Assembly (NCBI GenBank): GCA_903825445.1
Contig: CAIKAS010000195.1
Span: forward strand, 1-34,951
Direction of reading: 5' to 3'
DNA from: an uncultured Acidobacteriia bacterium
GTDB lineage: Bacteria; Acidobacteriota; Terriglobia; Bryobacterales; Bryobacteraceae
Length of the DNA stretch: 34,951 nt
Shown one piece after another: positions 8,808 to 16,242 of the stretch; within the stretch, counting starts at the first letter, position 1, and every line of letters begins with the position of its first letter. The notes beneath the pieces are model-generated. The model saw only the letters and a program-made list of their open reading frames with translations, was not told where the DNA came from and did no database searches. The position numbers were made by a program, and so were the translations under genes.

Positions 8808-9124
8808 GATGGCTTCTTTAAGCGTACTGCATCCGGCGGCGGGCGAGTCAACCCGATCCGGGAAGCGCCGAACTTCGATCTGGCCGGATCACGCGCTACT
8901 CGGAGAATGGCCTGGTTTCAGACGCAATGAAGGACAGCTCCCCACAAACACCGCTTCTGGGAAGCCGCGCTCTCCCGGACTTGGATCAGCCAGTTTCAGC
9001 GACGCTACTTCGAATTACTGCGAACTAGCAACGCAGGAGCAGCACAAATGGCGGGTGTCGCCTCATCTTCCAGAGTTGACGGCGGAAAGTGCGCAGGCGT
9101 GCAGATTCAGACTTCGGTGGGTCG
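8808..9124. other. 317-bp gap without a supported gene
   Basis: Nothing recognisable is encoded. Open frames here are low-complexity shadows. The left end should hold the promoter of the minus-strand RelE-type operon. The right end lies just beyond the decayed toxin gene and may include part of its former 3' end or flanking sequence. Confidence 0.4.
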
Positions 9125-9389
9125 TTACGGCCCGACGTGGCCGCGCTGCGTCATCAATTCCGCGTACGCGCTTGCGCCCAGGCTGCACTGTACAAGCACC
9201 CTGAACTCTGAAGGCGACAGTTTCAGTTGCTTTGCGATCAAATGCTGAAGCGAGTCTTCGCGTCTTTCTCACCATGACTGAGGCGCGTCCGTATTGCACA
9301 GTACTTGCCATCCACAACCAGCCAGTACATTTCGTGGTGAGTTTGATCCTGTTCAAATCCCTTTTTGAGGAAAGCTCTTGAGATGTCAC
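9125..9389 (-). pseudogene. Frameshifted small toxin-like gene (HicA-like family), broken
   Basis: Reading on the minus strand, a GTG at 9389 overlaps the stop of the upstream antitoxin-like gene (GTGA). From that GTG the frame soon loses sense. One base out of register lies a convincing stretch (about 9381-9262): RAFLKKGFEQDQTHHEMYWL, then VVDGKY and IRTRLSHGEKDA. That frame meets TGA at 9240-9238. A further one-base shift restores EDSLQHLIAKQLKLSPSEF and continues to a TAA at 9127-9125. Joined, they give a roughly 87-residue protein resembling small TA partners with a GF...H..Y...VDGK...RT.LSHG pattern. Two single-base deletions, or sequencing errors, would explain it; frame A has no ATG/GTG/TTG start of its own. 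The HicA-like label is tentative; the frameshift reading is stronger. Confidence 0.6.
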
Positions 9390-9835
9390 GCGTCTTGATC
9401 GAGCTCAGAGAGCACCTCTCGCTTCGGTCGGGAAATGATTCGGCTTGTCAATTTCCGCTTCAGTTCCAGAGCGTCAGGTGCGAGCTTGTCGTCCGGGGCC
9501 TGTGCGATCCGGTGCCATGCCGAAGACAACTCCATTACAAATGCGGAAAGCGATTCCTCTTTTGTTCGCCCGTAGGCGGTGATTCCAAGCGGATTGTAAG
9601 AATACATCCAGAAGCCACCTTGTCGGGATGTTTTCAGCGTAATCGCTCGACGCAGGCAAAATGCCTCGTTGCGATAGAAGAGGTACTTTATGCTTTTCGT
9701 GACATTTTTGGCCGTTGTCCGAGGCCGAGTCACCCTTACAGCACTCTTCCTGGCCCGTTCGACAACCTGCAACATCGGTCGCAAAAACCGATGCATATTC
9801 CCGATGGTTGCGACAGGCTGGAGATTCGAGGCCAT
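9386..9835 (-). CDS. HicB-like/antitoxin-like protein upstream of the broken toxin
   Basis: The open frame gives up to 149 aa. The part that looks like protein is the C-terminal 100 residues: IKYLFYRNEAFCLRRAITLK, then GGFWMYSYNPLGITAYGRTK, then EESLSAFVMELSSAWHRIA. This resembles HicB-like partners in which a short beta-sheet with a YGRT.EEA turn leads into a helix. The true start is uncertain: the ATG at 9835 has GAGGA immediately beside it, too close for a good ribosome site, and the first 45 residues look like upstream noise. Internal GTG codons are alternatives. Its stop overlaps the GTG of the frameshifted downstream gene. If the toxin is truly dead, this gene is an orphan antitoxin. 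Confidence 0.55.
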   Translation of the reverse strand: MASNLQPVATIGNMHRFLRPMLQVVERARKSAVRVTRPRTTAKNVTKSIKYLFYRNEAFCLRRAITLKTSRQGGFWMYSYNPLGITAYGRTKEESLSAFVMELSSAWHRIAQAPDDKLAPDALELKRKLTSRIISRPKREVLSELDQDA

Positions 9836-9925
9836 TCCTCTACCAGCATAGCGTGAATTGGGAACTCGCCGTCCCGCAGTGCGATGGGAAGCTCTGTTGG
9901 GTGTCGAGTATTCTGGCGCACCCCC

Positions 9926-10732
9926 TCACGCTGCCCGTTCCAGCACCCGGACCGCCGCCCCTTTTCCCCACCGCCGCGCCAGTTCCATCGGCGTCAACCC
10001 CGAACCATCCCTCACCGCCGGATCCGCACCATGCTCCAACAGAACCCGAATCGCCGCCGCATACCCGAGAAACGCAGCCTTATGCAGCGCCGTCTGTCCA
10101 GCCGAATCCCGCGAATGAACATCCCAACCCGCTTTCAGCAAATAACGCAACCCAGGCACAAGATGCTCAAAATGCCAGTCGCAACTGGCATGCAATATCG
10201 ACGTACCAAGGTTAGGATCTGCCCCAGCCTCCATAAGCGCATCGGCCACACGATAGTGACCCGCATGCCCCGCCGCCATCATCAGCGGTGTGGCATGACG
10301 CCAAATAGAATTCACGTCCTCCCGCCTGGCCAGTTCACGTACAGACTCAACCGCCGTCGGCTCCGAAAGGCGCGATGCCGAAGCCAGCCAAAGCTCGCTC
10401 ATCCCGGTTGGATGCGGAGTCTCCGCCGCAAATTCCCGCAGGATCGCCGCCGCCGGTTCCAGTCCACAGAACGCCGCCAGCTGATACGGCGTCAGATCCA
10501 AAGAAGTGGAACGTACCTTCGGATCCGCGCCTCGCTGAAGCAGTACACGAACCGTATCCACATGTCCATCGTGCTTGGGGGAGGTAATACGAAACTCCAG
10601 AGTCCGGCCCAGCGGAGTTTGCCGCCAGTTCGTAGGCGCCACCTGATTCGGATCAGCCCCGGCATCCAAAAGTCGCGTGACTTCCTCAGCGTCACCAGCC
10701 CAGCACGCCTTGTGAAGTAACTGCCACTTCAT
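9926..10732 (-). CDS. Ankyrin-repeat protein
   Basis: A 268-aa soluble protein made of ankyrin repeats. Clear units are LLHKACWAGDAEEVTRLLDA with GADPNQ, DTVRVLLQRGADPKV, TPLMMAAGHAGHYRVADALM with EAGADPN, and TALHKAAFLGYAAAIRVLLE with HGADPAVRDGSGLTPMELA. The middle (about 110-160) is less regular. No signal peptide or membrane segment is present, so it should be a cytoplasmic protein-binding scaffold; no partner can be named. It starts 23 nt after a methyltransferase-like gene on the same strand, so they may form an operon. Confidence 0.85.
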   Translation of the reverse strand: MKWQLLHKACWAGDAEEVTRLLDAGADPNQVAPTNWRQTPLGRTLEFRITSPKHDGHVDTVRVLLQRGADPKVRSTSLDLTPYQLAAFCGLEPAAAILREFAAETPHPTGMSELWLASASRLSEPTAVESVRELARREDVNSIWRHATPLMMAAGHAGHYRVADALMEAGADPNLGTSILHASCDWHFEHLVPGLRYLLKAGWDVHSRDSAGQTALHKAAFLGYAAAIRVLLEHGADPAVRDGSGLTPMELARRWGKGAAVRVLERAA

Positions 10733-10755
10733 GGAAGTTTCCCTTCCGGCGATCC

Positions 10756-11454
10756 CTACCGGCGCACAATCACTTCGCGCAGATTCTCCCGCGTCAGAAA
10801 AAACTTCACACTCTCAAACTTCGAAAACAGCTTCTCAATCGACCGATTGTTAAACGCATGCCCCGTACTCCGCATCCCGCGATCCGTCACCAGCAGCGTC
10901 TTATTGTCCTGAATCCGAAACGAGTGGCTAGGCACTTCCTGCACCTTATCGTTCACCGTGAAAAAAGCCAGCAGGTAAGCTCTGGGCCGCATGATATCGG
11001 CCAGTCGGTCCACCGTTGCCGTCAGCAGCGCAGGACCCATGAATTGCATAGAATCCCACATCAGCACCGCGTCAAACGTCTGCGGCGGATATTCGAAATT
11101 CGATCGCAGGAAGTACTCGATCCGTCCGGAATTCGTTTGGCCCGAAGGGTCGTCGCCGAAACATTCGTCCATGCTCGCCACCACATTGGCGGAGTACAGT
11201 TTGTGTCCCAGGTTAGTCAGAAAATCGATATTCTGCTGGCTCGCGCCGGCCAGATCCAAAATGGAAAGGCCAACCTGTCCCTGCAGATTGAAGAAGAATT
11301 GTTCGAGTCCGCGGCTGGCGCGTGTTGTGGGTGCTTCCTTGCGGGGGGGCCTGAGAAATGCCAGGTTGGGGGTGGGATGAACCGGAACCCGTGCGGACGC
11401 AGGCGTTTCGCTACCTTTGTGGAAGATCGAGCGAAATTTCTCCTGCAGCAGCAC
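10756..11454 (-). CDS. Class I SAM-dependent methyltransferase-like protein
   Basis: I chose the GTG at 11454, which has GAGG about 9 nt upstream; a TTG five codons earlier (11469) is the alternative. The product is about 232 aa. A proline-rich leader of about 55 residues precedes a Rossmann-type domain with GLSILDLAGASQQNIDFL as motif I, an acidic turn at the end of the next strand, FDAVLMWDSMQFMGP as motif IV, and LADIMRPRAYLLAFFTVN as the post-motif strand. This resembles the Methyltransf_11/25 groups. Motif I has DLAGAS where DxGxGxG is typical, so cofactor binding is not certain. The substrate is unknown. It precedes the ankyrin gene by 23 nt. Confidence 0.65.
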   Translation of the reverse strand: MLLQEKFRSIFHKGSETPASARVPVHPTPNLAFLRPPRKEAPTTRASRGLEQFFFNLQGQVGLSILDLAGASQQNIDFLTNLGHKLYSANVVASMDECFGDDPSGQTNSGRIEYFLRSNFEYPPQTFDAVLMWDSMQFMGPALLTATVDRLADIMRPRAYLLAFFTVNDKVQEVPSHSFRIQDNKTLLVTDRGMRSTGHAFNNRSIEKLFSKFESVKFFLTRENLREVIVRR

Positions 11455-11481
11455 GGGTCCTGTCCTCAAGTATTATGTAGG

Positions 11482-11517
11482 GCGGGCAATCCTGCCCGCA
11501 GCCGGCTTTCAGCCGGC
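11482..11517. repeat. Double-hairpin intergenic repeat
   Basis: Two perfect 7-bp hairpins lie back to back: GCGGGCA (11482-11488) pairs with TGCCCGC (11493-11499) around a 4-nt loop, and GCCGGCT (11501-11507) pairs with AGCCGGC (11511-11517) around a 3-nt loop. The unit resembles a short dispersed repeat I recognise from Acidobacteriota intergenic regions. It sits between the bactofilin 3' end and the methyltransferase start, so it may also act as a transcription terminator, although no T-run follows on either strand. Confidence 0.65.
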
Positions 11518-11528
11518 CTCCTCACGGC

Positions 11529-12104
11529 TTAACGAACGATCGGTGTCCCAACCGCCGCCGCGGATGCTGGCACTGCCGCCGCCGTCGATGTCGGAGCGGG
11601 CGCCGCGCTCGTCGCGGTCTTCGGCTCAGGCTTGCGAATATCGATGCTGCCCTTGAACAAAGCGCCGTCCTCGATGCTGATGCGCGCTGTGGTGATGTTA
11701 CCCACGAGCTTCGCTTCGCGCCGAATGTCCACCTTGTCTACCGCTTCTACGTCACCCTGGACCTGGCCAAAAATTACCACCTCGCGCGCCTTCACGCTTG
11801 CCTGGACCCGGCCCGTCGTCCCGATCGTGATCTTGTTGTCCGTCGATTCGATCTTGCCTTCCACATCGCCGTCGACGTTCAGATCCTCTTTTGTATAAAT
11901 GTCGCCGACTATCTTGACGGCTTTCCCTATGGTGGCTGCGTTGGGGGAAACAGCCTCGGATACTCGGTGCGGTATTGATGACACTGGCGTAATCTCCTTC
12001 CTGATTTCCGGCATGGGGGGTGCGACCGGCGGTGCCGGGGGGGCTGGCGGCGCTGCTGCCGGACGCGGCGCGGGCTGCTCTTCTCTTTTGTTCCAGATAC
12101 TCAC
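11529..12104 (-). CDS. Bactofilin
   Basis: A 191-aa cytoskeletal protein. The central right-handed beta-helix (about 58-155) has the bactofilin rhythm: IGKAVKIVGDI, LNVDGDVEGKI, ITIGTTGRVQASVKAREVVI, GQVQGDVEAVDKVDIRREAK, LVGNITTARISIEDGALFKG. It is flanked by a proline/alanine-rich N-terminus and an alanine/threonine/proline-rich C-terminal tail, as is usual for the family. Bactofilins self-assemble into filaments and position wall enzymes or chromosome-segregation proteins. No M23 peptidase, its frequent partner, is adjacent; a wall hydrolase of another type lies about 1.1 kb away on the opposite strand. Confidence 0.93.
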   Translation of the reverse strand: MSIWNKREEQPAPRPAAAPPAPPAPPVAPPMPEIRKEITPVSSIPHRVSEAVSPNAATIGKAVKIVGDIYTKEDLNVDGDVEGKIESTDNKITIGTTGRVQASVKAREVVIFGQVQGDVEAVDKVDIRREAKLVGNITTARISIEDGALFKGSIDIRKPEPKTATSAAPAPTSTAAAVPASAAAVGTPIVR

Positions 12105-12201
12105 GGATTATTCTTCCACTGCTTTAAAGAACTGCTGAGTTATGACTACTCCCCCAGTCTAACGGGCAACCCTCCGCCTGCGCAATGCGATTGAATTTGA
12201 G

Positions 12202-12915
12202 TTACCGAAATAATCCTGCGATCCCGAATGCCGCCGCCGCTGCCAGCCCGCCGATGAGTGCCGTCTGCACGCCTCCGCGCCATAACGGGATGCCTGTAAA
12301 CCGCGCCTTCACGCCGCCAAATGCAAACAGCGCCGTCAGTGTTACGGCGACCGACGCGACCAGTGCACGTTTCAATTCGGCTGCGATGAAATAGGGTGCC
12401 AGCGGAATCAGACCGCCCACGATGTACGAAACCCCGATGGTGGTCGCACTCCGCAAAGCCCGCGCCGGATCCGGCTCGTCAAGATTCAGCTCGAACTTCA
12501 TCATGAAATCCACCCAGCGCTTCTCGTTCGCCGTGATCGTAGCCACCACCGGAGCGATCTGCTCAGCGGTCAGTCCGAATCCCTCGAACACCTCCCGCAC
12601 TTCGGCGGTCTCTTTTTCGGGTAGCTCCCGGGTCTCCCGGATCTCCCGCCGCAACTCACTCTGATAGTGCTCGGCGTCCGTCCTTGCTGCAAGGTATCCC
12701 CCCAGCCCCATGGCGATCGATCCCGCAGCGATTTCCGCCAGTCCGGCTAACACCACCACGGAGGTACTGACATGCGCCCCCGAAAGCCCGGCCGCCAGCG
12801 CGAACGGTACCGTCAGCCCGTCCGACATCCCGATCACGACGTCCCGAACCGCATCGCTCGACCGGAAATGCTCCTCGTGATGATGGCCGTCATGGCTATG
12901 GGTGCTATGGGACAT
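12202..12915 (-). CDS. VIT1/CCC1-family divalent metal transporter
   Basis: A 237-aa membrane protein of the VIT1/CCC1 family, which moves Fe2+ or Mn2+. After a His-rich N-terminus (residues 3-16) come DVVIGMSDGLTVPFALAAGL, a second helix and SIAMGLGGYLAARTDAEHY. A charged cytoplasmic region (about 85-155) contains several EE/ExxE pairs that could bind metal. Three further hydrophobic segments follow, including IGVSYIVGGLIPLAPYF and the C-terminal ALIGGLAAAAAFGIAGLF. Length and layout fit bacterial VIT homologues. It is a monocistronic gene upstream of the bactofilin. Metal specificity cannot be told from sequence. Confidence 0.92.
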   Translation of the reverse strand: MSHSTHSHDGHHHEEHFRSSDAVRDVVIGMSDGLTVPFALAAGLSGAHVSTSVVVLAGLAEIAAGSIAMGLGGYLAARTDAEHYQSELRREIRETRELPEKETAEVREVFEGFGLTAEQIAPVVATITANEKRWVDFMMKFELNLDEPDPARALRSATTIGVSYIVGGLIPLAPYFIAAELKRALVASVAVTLTALFAFGGVKARFTGIPLWRGGVQTALIGGLAAAAAFGIAGLFR

Positions 12916-13018
12916 GGGACCAGCATAGCGCCTGGTGCCGTCCTATGGGCGACCCGCATCGGCCAGACCCCCCACCCCCCTTATCGGCCACTCCCCGTCG
13001 AAATTTCGCCAGTGTTGG

Positions 13019-13227
13019 TATAATAACTACAGGATTTGGACCAGTCAGGGGCTTCCCTGGAGTCGGTCCGGTTCTGTCCGGGTTAGCTCTGAACGAGTTT
13101 GACTGGCCACTCACCTCAAAACACCGAGAGCCGTCACCTTCTAATCAACCGCCTTCCGCCAGGTTTATTGCGGCAGGCATCCTTCGCCACCAGGTAGCGT
13201 GGCAGGAAGAAACGAGGACGACATTCG
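13019..13227 (+). promoter_or_regulatory. Promoter -10 and long, possibly structured leader of the wall-hydrolase gene
   Basis: A perfect TATAAT lies at 13019-13024, with only a weak -35 (3 of 6) about 16-18 nt upstream. Transcription from it would give a leader of roughly 195 nt. Within it, CCAGTCA near 13040 can pair with TGACTGG near 13100, CCGC (13156-13159) with GCGG (13170-13173), and GCCAC (13186-13190) with GTGGC (13199-13203). AGGAAG and GAGGA lie just before the ATG. I compared it by eye with ydaO (c-di-AMP) and GEMM (c-di-GMP) consensus elements and could not establish a match. Confidence 0.45.
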
Positions 13228-13716
13228 ATGAAAATTAATTTCCATTCCGGATTCATCCTGTTGGCAGGCGTTTTAGGCGTCGCCACAGGTACCGCAAACG
13301 CAGAACATGATCTTGTAGTAACGCAGAAGTCTGATGTACGGGAAGCGGTTTTACGCCGCTTCCTGAAGGAAAGTCATTCCCCTGTAGAGAGTTACGCGGA
13401 AAACTTCATCCTCGAGGCCGATCAGCATCATCTGGATTGGCGCCTCCTCCCCAGTTTGGCTGTCGTCGAGTCCGGCGCTGGCCAGAGGAACCGAAAGAAC
13501 AATATCTTCGGTTGGGACAATGGTGCCAGCCGTTTTGCGACGGCGGCGGAGGCAATCCACCACGTCGCCGAGGCCCTTGCTGAAGCCCGTCCGTACAAAG
13601 GGAAGGACTTGCGGGGCAAACTGGCCGCCTACAACCGGACGCCAGGCTATCGCAACCTGGTGACGAACGTCATGATGCGGATCTCCCCCGTCACCGAGCC
13701 AGAAATCTCATTCTGA
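13228..13716 (+). CDS. Exported glucosaminidase/lysozyme-like peptidoglycan hydrolase
   Basis: A 162-aa protein with a signal peptide cut near NAE (residue 25). The mature part resembles the glucosaminidase (mannosyl-glycoprotein endo-beta-N-acetylglucosaminidase) fold: helices around SYAENFILEADQHHLDWRLL, the likely catalytic Glu81 in LAVVESGAGQR, then the signature NNIFGWDNG at 91-99 and a C-terminal AYNRTPGYRNLV. Such enzymes cut the glycan backbone of peptidoglycan in the periplasm. It is short, a bare catalytic domain with no LysM or SH3 wall-binding part. The long leader upstream suggests post-transcriptional control (inference). Confidence 0.78.
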   Translation: MKINFHSGFILLAGVLGVATGTANAEHDLVVTQKSDVREAVLRRFLKESHSPVESYAENFILEADQHHLDWRLLPSLAVVESGAGQRNRKNNIFGWDNGASRFATAAEAIHHVAEALAEARPYKGKDLRGKLAAYNRTPGYRNLVTNVMMRISPVTEPEISF

Positions 13717-13753
13717 ACTCACGATTGCAGCAGTGCTAAGGATTCGGCGTGAC

Positions 13754-13782
13754 TTGACATGTACGGTAAAGCGACGTACATT
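13754..13782 (+). promoter_or_regulatory. Promoter and overlapping inverted-repeat operator of the TacA/TacT-type operon
   Basis: TTGACA (13754-13759), a 17-nt spacer and TACATT (13777-13782) make a good sigma-70 promoter. A perfect inverted repeat overlaps it: ATGTACG (13759-13765) and CGTACAT (13775-13781), separated by 9 nt. This placement is what is expected for autorepression by the ribbon-helix-helix antitoxin encoded just downstream. The overlap also shows that the in-frame ATG at 13759 is not the true start of the antitoxin. Confidence 0.8.
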
Positions 13783-13806
13783 AGCGAGCAGGAAAGGTCG
13801 TCGCCA

Positions 13807-14091
13807 ATGAAGCAACAGGAACACAACCGAACCGCCCGCATTGAAGCCCGCATTGCCCCGGAGGCTCTCGCCGTCGTGCGCCGTGCCGCGGAAATTCAGG
13901 GCCGCTCGGTCAGCGATTTTGTCGTGGCCGCCGCGCAGGATGCCGCCCGGAAGACGGTCGCGGAGGTGGAAGTGATCCGCCTTTCCCGCGAAGCGCAGGA
14001 ACAATTTGTGTCGATGCTGCTGAATCCGCCGCCGCCGTCAGAGCCGCTTCTTCGCGCATTGGAGCGCCGCCGTACTCTGATCGTGGAGTAA
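13807..14091 (+). CDS. DUF1778-family antitoxin (TacA-like)
   Basis: A 94-aa protein that starts at the ATG at 13807, with AGGAAAGG 9-10 nt upstream; an earlier in-frame ATG lies inside the promoter. The N-terminus (TARIEARIAPEALAVVRRAA) is a ribbon-helix-helix DNA-binding domain, followed by GRSVSDFVVAAAQDAARKTV, typical of DUF1778. The C-terminal part (LSREAQEQFVSMLLNPPPPS) is the conserved toxin-blocking segment. It should neutralise the acetyltransferase toxin that follows and repress the shared promoter through the inverted repeat upstream. The order and the 2-nt gap to the toxin are standard for this family. Confidence 0.92.
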   Translation: MKQQEHNRTARIEARIAPEALAVVRRAAEIQGRSVSDFVVAAAQDAARKTVAEVEVIRLSREAQEQFVSMLLNPPPPSEPLLRALERRRTLIVE

Positions 14092-14093
14092 GC

Positions 14094-14618
14094 GTGACGG
14101 CGCCATTTCGTATCGAGCTACTGTCAGGTGACCACGACCGCTCACGCTTTTCGAGCGGATCGGCCCCCCTGGATCGGTATTTCCGTGAACAGGCTTCGCA
14201 GGATATCAAGCGACGCATCGCATCGTGTTGGGTGGCCTTAAGTGCCGAGACCAAAGAAGTGGCCGGTTTCTATACATTGGCAGCGGCCAGTATCGCGCTG
14301 GACACGCTGGCTGCCGAAACCATCAGGAAACTGCCCCGCTATCCGGTCGTACCCGCCGCGCTGCTGGGACGGCTCGCCGTGGCCGGGAACTATCAGGGCA
14401 AAGGACTCGGCGGCGTCCTGTTGAGTGATGCGGTTCTCCGGGTTGCGCGGGCCGAACTCGGCGTGTTCGCCATGCTGGTGGAGGCCAAAGACGCCGCCGC
14501 ACAGCGGTTTTACGAACATTACGGCTTCACGTTATTGCCCGGCGATGAACTCCGCTTGTGTCTTCCGATTGCATTGGCGCTGCGGCAGTTTGAAACCAGA
14601 ACTCAGCGTCCCGCCTGA
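14094..14618 (+). CDS. GNAT acetyltransferase toxin (TacT-like)
   Basis: A 174-aa GNAT protein that starts at a GTG two bases after the antitoxin stop. The hallmarks of TacT-type toxins are present: an N-terminal FSSGSAPLDRYFREQASQD, the VAGFYTLAAASI strand, PAALLGRLAVAGNYQGKGLG containing the acetyl-CoA loop Q101-G106, and RFYEHYGF with Tyr140 at the position used for catalysis in TacT. Family members acetylate the amino group of charged aminoacyl-tRNAs and stop translation. All key residues look intact, so the module is probably functional. Confidence 0.92.
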   Translation: MTAPFRIELLSGDHDRSRFSSGSAPLDRYFREQASQDIKRRIASCWVALSAETKEVAGFYTLAAASIALDTLAAETIRKLPRYPVVPAALLGRLAVAGNYQGKGLGGVLLSDAVLRVARAELGVFAMLVEAKDAAAQRFYEHYGFTLLPGDELRLCLPIALALRQFETRTQRPA

Positions 14619-14967
14619 TGTGCGCTAGTCCTCGCCCACGGGTACGCTCGCCGTGCTTCTTTAAACAAAACCAATTTGTCTGCGATCCGGACCGTTTTAT
14701 TGCTCAAGTGTTGTCTAAACCCATCGAACCGGCCCATAAGCCGGGTGTTGTCATAACCGCCGCGATTCTGGTGGGCCCATGCGGCGTTGGCGTGTGGCGC
14801 TATCTCAGGAAGCGTCGGGAATGAGTCACGGTGCGGCATAGCGCCAAATATCGCCGAAGAAAGCCCGCCATTTAACTCTGAAGGTCATAGGCGAAGCCCG
14901 CTGGTGGCTCGTGTGCCGGTAAGGGTCTTCGTGGCCATTTAGTAGGGTCGCCCAGCCATAACCCGGC
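14619..14967. other. 349-bp gap without a supported gene
   Basis: A minus-strand open frame at 14603-14839 would encode 78 aa containing GYDNTRLMGRFDGFR, but it overlaps the toxin end, matches no family I know and is probably chance. A short hairpin, CCGGC at about 14730 with GCCGG at 14741, could help end transcription of the toxin operon. Nothing else was recognised. Confidence 0.4.
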
Positions 14968-16242
14968 CTAATTCTTACCCCTTCGAATAGTGCTGAGTCG
15001 GGATTTGGCGCGTGCGCGGATGCCGCCGCTCTTGTCCTCGAGCGCGAGTTTTGTTAATGATGCGCGATCCCGCATATTATCCACAGCTCCGGACCGGATT
15101 TCGTAGATCGTCCCGGAGCGGGCTAGCTTGATTAAATCTTCTTCCGGAATATCGGCTATGCTGAAAAACGCCGCCATTAAGGCCGCCAGGTTCAGTGTGG
15201 AAACGCGGTGAGGGAAGGCCCCCAAAGCGGTGCCGGCCGGGTACGTTATCATCTGCGGAAATGAGCAATCCCCTGTCTCGGAAGCGACGACTGTCGATCC
15301 GCGCACCAAAGCAAGTGTCACCTCCTCGCAAAGTAACTCGTACCCGCCTGACATTCCGTAGCGCACGCTATTCCGCCGCGAACTAAAATCTACGGCAATA
15401 CCCGAAGAATGGGCGGCTATGATCGGGTCCGTAAGCGCAAGGTGGAGGCGTCCAAACGCTTCGATCGCGTCAGACGTCTGAACGCCCAAATTTCCCGCCA
15501 ACCTCCTGAAGTCGACTCCGGGCACCCCCCTCTCAATCGCGAAGAATCGGGTTGCGGTCGGCACCCTCCTGTCCGCGACTAGTCTTGCCAGCAACAACTC
15601 GTCTCTCACACCAGCAAAGGCTGAGGCCCGTACATCTGCGTCTTTATCCTTTACGGCAATTTCAGCCAACAATGCTTCGTCGGTTAGACGCTCAACTGCG
15701 GCGCTACGGACGTCCGAATTTTCGTCCGTTAGAGCAAGTCTGCGAAGCAACGATTGGTCTTCGACTCGCTTTGCGACGAGCGTCCTGACAAAGTCCGACT
15801 TTGTTTCAACCGCAACCTTGGCGAGCAATGTCTGGCTTGTGAGCATGTTGACCGCGTCTTTGTAGTCATCAGGGTCAAGGTGCCAGTCCTGGGTGCGTTC
15901 CTTCAGGATCGCCGTCGCCACCAACGATTGATCGGTCAGTGTTCGAAGGGCGGCACCTCGACTATAGACGTATCTCGGGGGTTTGTCCGGGCTGAATACA
16001 ATTTTCCCCAACAACTCTTGATCCGTAATCATCGAGATGGCGACATCTTGCACCACTGGGTCGTCATCCTCGACCGCAATATTCGCGAGTTCTGCCTGAT
16101 CGGTAACGCGCTTGACAGCCGCTATTCGATCAAGCTGGTCTACGCCAGTGCGCCGAATTTGCGCGCTCCCGCAACGAGGCAACCAAATGAGGATCGACAG
16201 GATTAGGACGGAGTTTCTCACGACACGACAACACGCTTCCAT
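14968..16242 (-). CDS. Exported HEAT/LRV-like repeat protein of unknown function
   Basis: A 424-aa protein with an N-terminal export signal (SVLILSILIWLPRCGSAQ); LPRC could be a lipobox or GSA-Q a signal-peptidase I site. The region about 35-230 consists of roughly 30-residue helical repeats with the pattern xAVxRLTDExLLAEIAVxDKDxDVRxxA, as in AAVERLTDEALLAEIAVKDK and VAISMITDQELLGKIVF. The spacing resembles HEAT or leucine-rich-variant repeats. Residues about 255-370 form a different, more beta-rich region with three cysteines, and a last repeat (VDNMRDRASLTKLALEDKSG) closes the protein. It is probably a scaffold outside the cytoplasmic membrane. I cannot assign a function, and the neighbours give no clue. 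Confidence 0.75.
   Translation of the reverse strand: MEACCRVVRNSVLILSILIWLPRCGSAQIRRTGVDQLDRIAAVKRVTDQAELANIAVEDDDPVVQDVAISMITDQELLGKIVFSPDKPPRYVYSRGAALRTLTDQSLVATAILKERTQDWHLDPDDYKDAVNMLTSQTLLAKVAVETKSDFVRTLVAKRVEDQSLLRRLALTDENSDVRSAAVERLTDEALLAEIAVKDKDADVRASAFAGVRDELLLARLVADRRVPTATRFFAIERGVPGVDFRRLAGNLGVQTSDAIEAFGRLHLALTDPIIAAHSSGIAVDFSSRRNSVRYGMSGGYELLCEEVTLALVRGSTVVASETGDCSFPQMITYPAGTALGAFPHRVSTLNLAALMAAFFSIADIPEEDLIKLARSGTIYEIRSGAVDNMRDRASLTKLALEDKSGGIRARAKSRLSTIRRGKN

Noticed and set aside
8770-9248. Plus-strand open frames between the two TA loci
   Set aside because: No family resemblance; they run antisense to the frameshifted toxin or through featureless spacer.
13031-13227. c-di-AMP (ydaO) or c-di-GMP riboswitch
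   Set aside because: The expected conserved cores were not found by eye; kept only as an unassigned structured leader.
14603-14839. 78-aa minus-strand open frame
   Set aside because: It overlaps the TacT-like gene and resembles no known protein.
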